A stretch of 64,000 nt of DNA, taken from the NCBI GenBank assembly GCA_016712885.1, contig JADJQF010000033.1:372001-436000 (forward strand), read 5' to 3'. Position 1 is the stretch's first letter, and the number at the start of each line of letters is the position of its first letter. Under the pieces are notes generated by a model. That model did not search any database, had not been told where the DNA came from, and saw nothing but the letters and a program-made list of their open reading frames with translations. Shown here piece by piece: positions 43,435 to 50,934 of the stretch. A program made the translations under genes and the position numbers. This stretch comes from Candidatus Flexicrinis proximus. GTDB lineage: Bacteria; Chloroflexota; Anaerolineae; Aggregatilineales; Phototrophicaceae.

Positions 43435-43494
43435 CGTTCGGGGTTTTTGTCCATCCGGCGTATGCTGGTCTTGACACAACAGAGGAGCAGCATC

Positions 43495-43662
43495 ATGAAC
43501 CCGCACGAAGCCATCTACCTCACCCAGTATCGCCTGGACAAAGCCCGCCGCGAGCGCGACCACGATCGCCTTGTGAACCAGACCAAAGGCGCCAACCGCG
43601 CCACCCGTATCTTTCGCTTTTTCCCGCTCCGCTCCCGCGAGTCGGCCCCCAGCACCGACTAA
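43495..43662 (+). CDS. Small basic protein, 55 residues, unknown
   Basis: ATG at 43495 has AGAGGAG upstream at ideal spacing. The product MNPHEAIYLTQYRLDKARRERDHDRL... starts with an amphipathic helix and ends in an Arg/Phe-rich segment (TRIFRFFPLRSRESAPSTD). It is divergent from the ArsR-type gene, so it may be the regulator's target. No family recognised. Confidence 0.5.
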   Translation: MNPHEAIYLTQYRLDKARRERDHDRLVNQTKGANRATRIFRFFPLRSRESAPSTD

Positions 43663-44155
43663 AGGCTCTGATGCACGGAGGGACCGTTTGAGAATGTGAA
43701 TTCTGTGACCTGACAAGGCGGACTGAACGTGTCCAACCCCAACAATTGCCCCGGACAAATCAGGCTGCTTGTTGGGACAGGATACATCCTGTCCGCCATA
43801 GTCTCCCCTAAAACACCCCTTCAAATGGTCTCTTGGGCTGTGGAGGCAGCGCCTCCGCCAACGAACGTGCATCACAGCCTCTGCCGCGACGGCAGGAGCA
43901 TCTCCCCACAGGACGAAACAGGCGGCCTTCATCGCGAAAGCCGCCTGGGCCCGTTTCGTCACTTATTCCCCGCCCGTCCGGGTCTGCCTTCTGTCGACGC
44001 TGTTATCCCGCCCCGCGTCTGCTATCCCATCCGGCGTCTGCCTTTCCTGTCGGCTTTAGCCGACGTCGCTCTGACTAGCCTGACGCTTTAACGTCAGGCG
44101 TCCACTTTCGTTTTTCGGGGTTCTGAATCCCGTACTTTTTCCCTCAAAATCTGTT
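43663..44155. other. Intergenic region with several hairpins and second-family repeat
   Basis: Contains a second-family copy (43753-43830), a fragment of module A (GTGGAGGCAGCGCCTCCGCC, 43841-43860), a long nested hairpin GACGAAAC (43912-43919) with GTTTCGTC (43953-43960) enclosing GGCGGC/GCCGCC, and GTCGGC-TTTA-GCCGAC (44049-44064) and GCCTGACG-CTTTAA-CGTCAGGC (44078-44099). No supported gene. The stretch might hold a small RNA. Confidence 0.4.
43753..43830 (+). repeat. Second repeat family, copy with GGACAGGAT hairpin
   Basis: GGACAGGAT-AC-ATCCTGTCC (43775-43794) followed by CCGCCATAGTCTCCCCTAAAA and CCCTTCAAATGGTCTC. Same order as the copy at 37711. Confidence 0.7.
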
Positions 44156-44193
44156 CGAACAAATGTTCGTACAAATGTTCGAACATTTGTTTC
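44153..44193. promoter_or_regulatory. Triple 12-bp tandem repeat with SOS-box-like sites
   Basis: GTTCGAACAAAT, GTTCGTACAAAT and GTTCGAACATTT follow one another (44153-44188). CGAACAAATGTTCG (44156-44169) fits the Gram-positive LexA consensus CGAAC-N4-GTTCG. The 29 bp at 44165-44193 recur inverted at 54788-54816. Confidence 0.6.
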
Positions 44194-44212
44194 ACTTTTG
44201 CCCCCGCTTCCA

Positions 44213-44221
44213 TGCTATAAC
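44213..44221 (+). promoter_or_regulatory. Extended -10 promoter (TG-C-TATAAC)
   Basis: TG-C-TATAAC is an extended -10 box 60 bp before the gene at 44282. The triple repeat occupies the -35 region, so a bound repressor would block it. Confidence 0.55.
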
Positions 44222-44281
44222 CGCTGTATCGCTTTCTTCTTGCGTTTGTGGTGCCTCAGCACCGGAAAGGTCGTCCCCATC

Positions 44282-44782
44282 ATGTCCGACATCTTTGCCC
44301 AGCACGCGCAGCTTCTCACCGCGCTCTATTCCGCCGCCGCCGTCCTTCTCGAAGCCGTCACCGACCCCGTCGCCATCGAACAGGCGCCGCTCAAGCACCG
44401 CTCCACCGCCCTCAACGCCGTCGCCAGTCTCATCGGACAGCTCAACAAGTCCCGGCCCACCCCTGTCCTCAGCCCGGACACGCGCATCGAATGGGATTTC
44501 GGTCCCGATGAGGACGAGGATCAAGATCTGGACACCAGTGACCCCGGCCTAACGTACGCCCCAGCCCCAGACTCGGAGGACGCCGAGGACTCGCCGCGCT
44601 TTACCGGCGGCACGCACACCCGCGCCGACGAAATCACCCTCTCTACGCCGTTCTTCTATGATCGCGCCCTCGACCTCACTATCCGCGGCGCCACCCAGCA
44701 GCAGCTTGACGACATCGCCCGCCGCCGCGCCGAGGTCGCTTCCGCCCATCTCGACGCCGGCACGCCTGCCGGTAAGCTCTGA
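44282..44782 (+). CDS. Acidic protein of unknown function
   Basis: The 166-residue protein has a helical N-terminus (MSDIFAQHAQLLTALYSAAAVLLEAVTD), a strongly acidic middle (EWDFGPDEDEDQDLDTSD, about 80-100) and a C-terminal helix (QQQLDDIARRRAEVASAHLD). Its start sits behind the SOS-box-like array and an extended -10 promoter, so a DNA-damage-linked role is possible. No family recognised. Confidence 0.55.
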   Translation: MSDIFAQHAQLLTALYSAAAVLLEAVTDPVAIEQAPLKHRSTALNAVASLIGQLNKSRPTPVLSPDTRIEWDFGPDEDEDQDLDTSDPGLTYAPAPDSEDAEDSPRFTGGTHTRADEITLSTPFFYDRALDLTIRGATQQQLDDIARRRAEVASAHLDAGTPAGKL

Positions 44783-44801
44783 TTGGGGCTCCGATCAGAG
44801 T

Positions 44802-44862
44802 GGGGGAGGTTCGGAGGGTGACAACCCTCCGGCGGAGGTGTGGAGGCAGCGCCTCCACCACC
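44802..44862 (+). repeat. Structured repeat element, module A with changed first stem
   Basis: CGGAGGG-TGACAA-CCCTCCG (compare CGAGAGGG/CCCTCTCG) and GTGGAGGC-AGC-GCCTCCAC. The first stem has changed on both sides. It lies between convergent genes. Confidence 0.75.
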
Positions 44863-44877
44863 ATCCCTTGCAAGCTG

Positions 44878-46452
44878 TTACTCTTCCCAGGCCACGGCCG
44901 CGTCGCGGTAGAAGTTCACGTCCATTGCGGTCAGCCGCGGCCCATGCGCCGCTAGCCGTACCTTATACTCGTCCCACGCGCGCCCCTCAGCGGGCGACCA
45001 GCCGATTTCCGCAATCCCCATCAACCGCGGAAACAGCATGTATTCGATGTCTTCGATCGTCTCCAGCGTCTCTGACCACAGCGGCGCCTCGACCCCGTAG
45101 ATATCGGATTCGCCCACGCCGGCGATCAGGGTGGCCGGCTCCCAACTGTACGAATCGCGGGTGTCGCTCGTCCCGGCCCAACTCAGCCCCAGCGGCGTCG
45201 CCTCGTCGTACTTCATATCCAGGTAGGCCTTCGAGGCCGGCGAAAGGATCACCTTGGCGCCTTGTTCCACCGCGCCCCGTGCGAAATCGCTGAACCAGTG
45301 CTGTACGACCGTGCCGGCCGCCAGCGGCGTCTGCGCCATCTCTTCCCAGCCGATGGCCTGCTTGCCGTGCGCTGCCACGATCCGCTGCACCTGGCCCATG
45401 AACAGCCGGTAATCCTCGTCGGTCGTCGATTTCGATTCGTCGCCGCCGATGTGCAGGTACGCCCCCGGCGTCATCGCCGCCAGTTCGCGCACCACGTCGT
45501 CGACGAAGTCGTAGGTGACTTCTTCGCCGGCGCACAACGAGCTGAACCCGACTTCCGTGCCGGTATATAACTGCCGTGCCTGGCCGTCGCAGTTCAGTTC
45601 CCCATAAGAAGCCAGCGCCGCGTTGGTGTGTCCCGGCATGTCGATCTCCGGTACGATTTCCACGTACCGCGCCGCGGCATACGCCACGATCTCGCGGTAG
45701 TCCGCCTGTGTGTAATATCCGCCTTCGCCGCCGCCGACTTCCGTCTGGCTCCCGATCGTCGTCAGCGCCGGCCACGACTCGATCTCGATCCGCCAGCCCT
45801 GGTCGTCCGTCAGGTGCAGGTGCAGCCGGTTCAGCTTGTACGCCGCCATCAGGTCGATCACCCGCTTGACGTCCGCCGTCCCGAAGAAGTGCCGCGCTAC
45901 GTCCAGCATCACCCCGCGGTAGGCGAACCGCGGCCGGTCCGTGATCTCCGCCGCCGGCAGCTCGGCGCTCGCGCCCTCCAGTTTCGCCGGCAGCAGCTGT
46001 TTTAGCGTCTGCACCCCGTAGAACGCTCCCGCTGCCGTGTGCGCTTCCAGTGTTACCCGCTCCGGCGTGATGTTCAGCCGGTAGCCCTCGCTGCCCAGCG
46101 TCTCCCCGCCGATGATCGACAGCACGATCATGTTCTGCGGGTCGGGCGGCGCCATCGTCGTCTCGGCCTGTATCCCGAAGGCCGGGTTCAGCACGTCCGC
46201 CAGCGCTTGCCCGGCCGGGGTGATCTCCATCTGGTCGAGCACGATCCGCGTCTCGCCGCTGATCGTAAACACGCCCTCCCCCGCGCTGACCGAGGCTGGC
46301 ATCGGGATCAGACGGGCAAGTGCCCGCGCTGCGGGTGTTTCTGTTTGCTGTTCTTGTGCGTTCACGGGGACTGTAATGCTTTCTACTGAGGAGACGGCCA
46401 ACAATAAGAGACCTGCAAACCACAGTCGTCTGGCAGTGCGGTATTTCGGCAC
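44878..46452 (-). CDS. GH20 beta-N-acetylhexosaminidase
   Basis: The 524-residue protein has a signal peptide (about 1-32), a GH20b N-terminal domain (about 45-165) and the GH20 TIM barrel (about 172-500): NRLHLHLTDDQGWRIEI, EIDMPGHTNAAL and the catalytic pair Asp338-Glu339 in HIGGDES, then QAIGWEEMAQTPL. It removes terminal GlcNAc/GalNAc from chitin or peptidoglycan fragments by substrate-assisted catalysis outside the cell. The start at 46452 (ATGCCGAAATAC) is likely. Confidence 0.92.
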   Translation of the reverse strand: MPKYRTARRLWFAGLLLLAVSSVESITVPVNAQEQQTETPAARALARLIPMPASVSAGEGVFTISGETRIVLDQMEITPAGQALADVLNPAFGIQAETTMAPPDPQNMIVLSIIGGETLGSEGYRLNITPERVTLEAHTAAGAFYGVQTLKQLLPAKLEGASAELPAAEITDRPRFAYRGVMLDVARHFFGTADVKRVIDLMAAYKLNRLHLHLTDDQGWRIEIESWPALTTIGSQTEVGGGEGGYYTQADYREIVAYAAARYVEIVPEIDMPGHTNAALASYGELNCDGQARQLYTGTEVGFSSLCAGEEVTYDFVDDVVRELAAMTPGAYLHIGGDESKSTTDEDYRLFMGQVQRIVAAHGKQAIGWEEMAQTPLAAGTVVQHWFSDFARGAVEQGAKVILSPASKAYLDMKYDEATPLGLSWAGTSDTRDSYSWEPATLIAGVGESDIYGVEAPLWSETLETIEDIEYMLFPRLMGIAEIGWSPAEGRAWDEYKVRLAAHGPRLTAMDVNFYRDAAVAWEE

Positions 46453-46589
46453 GGCAAACCACTCCTGTCGGATGGGGGGGTATCACTCCGCTTCAGATTG
46501 TAGGGCGGGTTTACGCGGTCTGCGGCCCCGTCCGCCACTATCCCGGATCAGGCCTAAGTATACTCACGGCGCGCAGCCCTATCGAGAGT

Positions 46590-46628
46590 CAGCGGCCGTC
46601 TGTAAGGACAGGATACACGCCGTCGTCT
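46590..46628. repeat. Second repeat family, partial copy
   Basis: AAGGACAGGATACACGCCGTCGTCTTCCC resembles the family's GGACAGGATAC-ATCCTGTCC core without full symmetry. Confidence 0.35.
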
Positions 46629-46646
46629 TCCCTAATTACGTCTTTC

Positions 46647-46778
46647 ATTAGACTCCTGCACCTCCCACAGCGATTTTGTGGCGTGAGCGCCACAAAATCG
46701 CAGATAAGGGGTCGAGGGGCGTAAGTCCCTCGCGGAGGTGTGGAGGCAGCGCCTCCACAAGCTAAGTCCATAACAGCC
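46647..46778 (+). repeat. Structured repeat element with GTGGCG palindrome
   Basis: GCGATTTTGTGGCG-TGA-GCGCCACAAAATCGC, then module A with the variant stem CGAGGG-GCGTAAGT-CCCTCG, then GTGGAGGC-AGC-GCCTCCAC and right end CTAAGTCCATAACAG. Confidence 0.8.
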
Positions 46779-46794
46779 CCTGGCGCATCCGCTG

Positions 46795-46880
46795 AAAATG
46801 CAGGTCAGGGAGTCCAGCAGGTGTAAGTCCTCTGGTGGAGGTGTAGAGGCGAAGCCTCTGCACCCTTCTCAAGCAGCCTC
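46795..46880 (+). repeat. Structured repeat element, diverged module A
   Basis: GCTGAAAATGCAGGTCAGGGAGTCC and GTCCTCTGGTGGAGGTGTAGAGGCGAAGCCTCTGC match the copy at 5221-5390. It lies directly behind the previous copy, so the two form a pair. Confidence 0.65.
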
Positions 46881-46908
46881 CCGGCCGGGCAGAGCAGGGC
46901 GTCCTGCC

Positions 46909-47433
46909 TCACTTCTCCATCGTCTGGGCGATTTCGGCCAGCGCCTCCGCCAGATCCGCCTCGTTCAGCTTGGCCCCCCGCGAGCGTCCCGTCGTCATCT
47001 GTACCTTCTGCTTCAGTCCCAGCAGGCCGGTCTTGACCGTTGTGTAGGTCCGCAGCGTGTCCACCAGAAACCCGGTCGGGTATCCCAGGTCGCCCAGCAC
47101 GATCTGGACGGTCAGCAGTGTCTTGCGCTGCGGCGCGCCGGCCGCCGCCTCGGTAAAGTACATCGTCTCCCCCGCAAACGACGCCTCTCCGGCTCCCATC
47201 CCGAAGATGCGCCACCCGAACCGCAGGTCGTCGCTGTCCAGCTCGATGTTGTCGTCGATCCCATACCCCGGCGTGTCCCCGAAGTGGGTCTCGATCACCT
47301 CGTGCAGCAGCGGGACAACCATCGGCGCGTATTTTGCGATGGCCTCGGTGCCGCGCTGGTGCGCATAGATTTGCGCGGCGTTGTTGCTCGGGTTCTTCAG
47401 CGGGCCGGTCTTTTTGCGTTGATCGTCAGCCAT
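46909..47433 (-). CDS. Conserved-looking soluble protein of unknown function
   Basis: The 174-residue protein has no signal peptide or membrane helix. It contains an acidic central part (HFGDTPGYGIDDNIELDSDDLRFGWRIFGMG) and a beta-rich stretch (APQRKTLLTVQIVLGDLGYPTGFLVDTLRTYTTV). ATG at 47433 has GAGGTG upstream. No family recognised. Confidence 0.5.
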   Translation of the reverse strand: MADDQRKKTGPLKNPSNNAAQIYAHQRGTEAIAKYAPMVVPLLHEVIETHFGDTPGYGIDDNIELDSDDLRFGWRIFGMGAGEASFAGETMYFTEAAAGAPQRKTLLTVQIVLGDLGYPTGFLVDTLRTYTTVKTGLLGLKQKVQMTTGRSRGAKLNEADLAEALAEIAQTMEK

Positions 47434-47625
47434 GACGCACCTCACAAAATGCCTCTGAGTATTAATGAGTATATCCGATTTCCGCCGCCGTCCAACCGAC
47501 TCCTGCCGTCCCCCTTTCCCGACTCCTGACATCCGTCACGCCTTATCCCTGCCTCCCGGCACTGCCACGATGACCACCGACTCTGTATCCTTAGCTCAAA
47601 CGCCTGTGTCGTAAGGAGTATTTTT

Positions 47626-48069
47626 ATGTCCACCCAAACTTTGATCCACACGCCACCTTTATGGGAACGCGGGATGAAGTATCTGAACCCGTTTGTCGTC
47701 GGTCTCCTGCGCTCGCCGCTCCACGGTCTCGTGAGCAACCATCTGCTCGTCATCACCGTGCGCGGCCGCAAATCCGGTAAGCTCTACCACGCCCCGGTCG
47801 AGTATCATCAGGACGGCAACCAGATCGTCGTCATCAGCGAAGCCCGCCGCGTCTGGTGGCGCAACCTGCTTGGCGATGCCGACGTCATGCTCCATCTGCG
47901 CGGCTTCGACGTCCACGCTGTCGGCTCGGTCATCACCGACCCCGTCGCCGTCTCAAACGCCGCCATCGAGATCTTCCACTTCTCGCCTGTGCGCGCCATG
48001 GAATTTGCCGAGAAGAAGGTGCTCCTGCGCCTGCGCCTCAGCGCCGTGCCCATGGGCCACGCCAGCTAA
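47626..48069 (+). CDS. DDN-like (F420/quinone-type nitroreductase, DUF385) protein
   Basis: The 147-residue protein has the family core LLRSPLHGLVSNHLLVITVRGRKSGKLYHAPVEYHQDGNQIVVISE (about 27-72) and WWRNLLGDADVMLHLRG. This split-barrel fold binds the deazaflavin F420 in mycobacterial DDN. Substrate and true cofactor are unknown. A repeat element begins 5 bp after its stop codon. Confidence 0.82.
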   Translation: MSTQTLIHTPPLWERGMKYLNPFVVGLLRSPLHGLVSNHLLVITVRGRKSGKLYHAPVEYHQDGNQIVVISEARRVWWRNLLGDADVMLHLRGFDVHAVGSVITDPVAVSNAAIEIFHFSPVRAMEFAEKKVLLRLRLSAVPMGHAS

Positions 48070-48073
48070 CAGC

Positions 48074-48235
48074 TGTTGTGTACTTTCGTTGGGGTTCCAC
48101 CCCAAACCCCGGCAAGAGTTCGCACTCCTGCACCTCGTACAGCGATTTTGTGGCGTGAGCGCCACAAAATCGCAGATAAGGGGGTCGAGGGGCGCAAGTC
48201 CCTCGCGGAGGTGTGGAAACAGCGCCTCCACAGGC
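48074..48235 (+). repeat. Structured repeat element, near-complete
   Basis: Left end TGTTGTGTACTT (48074-48085), module B, GCGATTTTGTGGCG-TGA-GCGCCACAAAATCGC, and module A with CGAGGG-GCGCAAGT-CCCTCG. The right end is decayed. It lies between the convergent DDN-like and formamidase genes. Confidence 0.8.
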
Positions 48236-48242
48236 ACGTCCG

Positions 48243-49187
48243 TTAGCGGATCGCGCCGTGCGGCAGCAGCGCGTGCACCCCGTTGACGCGGTTGGCGATC
48301 TGCGTGATCCGCAGGTCAACCGCCGTCCCGGCCAGCCCCAGCGCCGTCTTGCGGTCCACCTTCAGCAGCGCCGCCATTAGGTCGACCATCGCGCCGAGCG
48401 CCTCCAGGGCCGCGATGTTCAGGTCGCTATTCAGCGCCATCGTCAGCCAGCCGTCCGGCGTGTTCGCAACCGGCCCGGAGACCGGAAAGTCGTCGCGCAC
48501 GTCGATCGTCAGCTCCACGCGCTCCATGGGGCATTCCAGCGCCACGCCGCTCACCTCGCCGTCGCCCTGCGCCGCATGCCCGTCGCCGAACGACAGCAGT
48601 CCACCTTCCACCGGCACCGGCAGGTACAGCGTTGTTCCCACTGTCAGCGACTTGCAGTCCAGGTTGCCGCCCCACACCCGTGGCGGCGTCGTGCTGTGGA
48701 CTCCGGCTTCGGGCGGCGGCATCCCGATCAGGCCCAGGAACGGCCTGAGCGTGACGCTGTGTCCGTCCTGGTCGCGTCCGATCATCGCCGCCGTGTCCAG
48801 ATCCCACACCTGCCATATCCGTGCGTCCAGCGCCGTCCAGCCGAAGTGCCGGTTGATCCAGGTGTCTCCGCCGCCGCCCGCGGACCAGCCCCAGTTCCCC
48901 GGCTTCAGGTCTTTGATGTCGATCGCCAGCGTCTGCCCCGGCTGCGCGCCCTCGATGTAGATTGGGCCGATCAGCGCGTGACCGTCGTCCTCAGGGGACG
49001 TCCGCGGCTCGAACTTCGGTTTGGGCGCCGCCAGCTCCGGGTCGATCTTGCCGGCAAACCAGTTGGCGTCCAGTGTGCTGCTCACCACCGTGTCGCCGGG
49101 CTGGATTCGCGCAATCGGCGCCAGTCCGGGCGAGAAATGTCCATGCAGGTTGCGGCGTTCCAGGGGGATAATGTGGGTTGTGGGCAT
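48243..49187 (-). CDS. Acetamidase/formamidase family protein
   Basis: The 314-residue protein has the FmdA_AmdA order: HFSPGLAPIARIQPGDTVV, DDGHALIGPIYIEGAQPGQTLAIDI, GGNLDCKSLTVGTTLYLPVPVEGGLLSFGDGHAAQGDGEVSGVALECPMERVELTI. The GDxHAxQGDGE motif is the family's metal/active-site region. It hydrolyses short amides to ammonia and acid. Its start is divergent from the GMC oxidoreductase. Confidence 0.9.
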   Translation of the reverse strand: MPTTHIIPLERRNLHGHFSPGLAPIARIQPGDTVVSSTLDANWFAGKIDPELAAPKPKFEPRTSPEDDGHALIGPIYIEGAQPGQTLAIDIKDLKPGNWGWSAGGGGDTWINRHFGWTALDARIWQVWDLDTAAMIGRDQDGHSVTLRPFLGLIGMPPPEAGVHSTTPPRVWGGNLDCKSLTVGTTLYLPVPVEGGLLSFGDGHAAQGDGEVSGVALECPMERVELTIDVRDDFPVSGPVANTPDGWLTMALNSDLNIAALEALGAMVDLMAALLKVDRKTALGLAGTAVDLRITQIANRVNGVHALLPHGAIR

Positions 49188-49288
49188 GCTTGTATCCTTT
49201 CAGTTGCCCCTGAGTATACCCTGCGGCTTGGAGCCGCTGAATGCTGTCCGCTACAATTCACGCCAGCCATAAAGGATGAGCGCGCCAT

Positions 49289-50905
49289 ATGACCGCATTT
49301 GACTACATTATCGTTGGGGCAGGAGCGGCGGGCTGCGTGCTCGCCAACCGTCTCAGCGCCGACCCTTCTGTTTCCGTCCTTCTGCTGGAAGCCGGCGGCC
49401 GGGATCGCAACCCGTATATCCAGATCCCGGCGGCCTTCTCGAAGCTCTTCCGCACCGCCGCCGACTGGAACTACGAAGCCGAAGGGCCGCTCCCCGGTCA
49501 ATCCCAGTACTGGCCGCGCGGCAAAGTCCTCGGCGGCTCGGACTCGATCAACGCTATGATGTACGTCCGCGGCCACGCCCATGACTTCGACCATTGGGCG
49601 GCGCTCGGCAATCCGGGCTGGAGTTATGCCGATGTCCTGCCTTACTTCCGCCGCGCCGAGGACAACCGCACGCCGGATGCGCCCTCTCTGGGGCAGGGCG
49701 GACCGCTGCATATCGACGCTCCCCGCTCCGTAAACCCGCTGACTCAGGCCTTCGTCGCGGCAAGTCAATCGCTCGGCCTCGCCCCCAATCCCGACTACAA
49801 CGGTCCCAATCAGGACGGCGTCGCCTTTACCGCCCTCAAGCAGAAGAACGGCAGCCGTTGGAGCGCCGCCGCGGCCTACCTCAAACCCGCCTTGTCGCGC
49901 CCCAACCTGACCGTGCAGACCCATGCCCAGGTCTCCCGCATCCTGTTCGAGGGCCGCCGTGCCTCCGGCGTCGAATACCGCTCCGGGGGTGTCCGGCAGT
50001 CCCACGCGCGGCGCGAAGTGATCCTCTGCGGCGGCGCGATCAACTCACCGCAGCTGCTGATGCTGTCAGGTATTGGCCCGGCGGCGCACCTGCGCGAACA
50101 CGGCATCGATCTCATCGCAGACCTCCCCGGCGTCGGCCAAAATCTTCAGGATCATCCCGCCAGCGGCACCAGCTTCGCCTGCACCCAGCCTGTCACCCTC
50201 GTCAACGGCGAAAAGCTCCCGGCGCTGCTGGCCTATCTCGCCCGCAGGCGCGGCCCCCTCACCTCCAACGTGGCCGAAGCCATTGCCTTTATCCGCACCC
50301 GCGCCGGCATCTCCGCGCCCGACATCGAGATCATCTTCGCGCCCACCTATTTCGACTATCATGGCTTCCGCAGCCCCAAAGGGCATGGCTTCACCGTGGG
50401 CAGTATCCTGCTTCGCCCCAAAAGCCGCGGCCAGATCACGCTGCGCTCCGCCGACCCTTTCACTGCGCCCTTGATCCAACCGCGCTACTTCAGCGACCCC
50501 GACGATCTGGCGACCATGGTCGAAGGCGTCAAGTTCACCCGCCAGATCGCCAACGCCGCCCCTTTTGACGCCTATCGCGGGTCTGAGGCCATGCCAGGAG
50601 CCGCGGCCTATACCGACGCCGAGTTGGGTGACTATGTGCGTGAGCGCTTCCAGAGCCTCTACCATCCGGTTGGCACCTGTAAAATGGGCATCGACTCCGA
50701 CCCGCTGGCTGTCGTCGATCCCCAGCTTCGCGTGCGCGGCGTCGATGGTCTTCGCGTCGTCGATGCCTCGGTCATGCCCACGCTCATCGGCGGCCACACC
50801 GTCGCGCCCACCATCATGATCGCCGAAAAAGCCGCCGACCTCATCCGCGGACAGGCTTTTTTTAGTCCCTCGCGGAGGTGTGGAGGCGGCGCCTCCACAA
50901 ACTAA
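49289..50905 (+). CDS. GMC-family FAD oxidoreductase (choline-dehydrogenase-like) with repeat-derived C-terminus
   Basis: The 538-residue protein has the FAD-binding DYIIVGAGAAGCVLANRL (5-22), GMC signature 1 (YWPRGKVLGGSDSINAMMYVRG, about 74-95) and signature 2 (GGAINSPQLLMLSGIGPA), with the active-site LYHPVGTCKMG near the C-terminus. It oxidises an alcohol. The last ~14 residues (SPSRRCGGGASTN) are encoded by a repeat element's module A and contain the stop codon, so the original end was lost. Confidence 0.88.
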   Translation: MTAFDYIIVGAGAAGCVLANRLSADPSVSVLLLEAGGRDRNPYIQIPAAFSKLFRTAADWNYEAEGPLPGQSQYWPRGKVLGGSDSINAMMYVRGHAHDFDHWAALGNPGWSYADVLPYFRRAEDNRTPDAPSLGQGGPLHIDAPRSVNPLTQAFVAASQSLGLAPNPDYNGPNQDGVAFTALKQKNGSRWSAAAAYLKPALSRPNLTVQTHAQVSRILFEGRRASGVEYRSGGVRQSHARREVILCGGAINSPQLLMLSGIGPAAHLREHGIDLIADLPGVGQNLQDHPASGTSFACTQPVTLVNGEKLPALLAYLARRRGPLTSNVAEAIAFIRTRAGISAPDIEIIFAPTYFDYHGFRSPKGHGFTVGSILLRPKSRGQITLRSADPFTAPLIQPRYFSDPDDLATMVEGVKFTRQIANAAPFDAYRGSEAMPGAAAYTDAELGDYVRERFQSLYHPVGTCKMGIDSDPLAVVDPQLRVRGVDGLRVVDASVMPTLIGGHTVAPTIMIAEKAADLIRGQAFFSPSRRCGGGASTN

Positions 50906-50925
50906 GTGTATAAACAGCCTCTAAA
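50867..50925 (+). repeat. Structured repeat element fused to the GMC gene end
   Basis: AGTCCCTCGCGGAGGTGTGG and GGCGGCGCCTCCACAAACTAAGTG match the module A and right end of the copy at 46647. Its left part is absent. It supplies the GMC stop codon (TAA, 50903-50905). Confidence 0.8.
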
Positions 50926-50934
50926 CCAAGGCCC

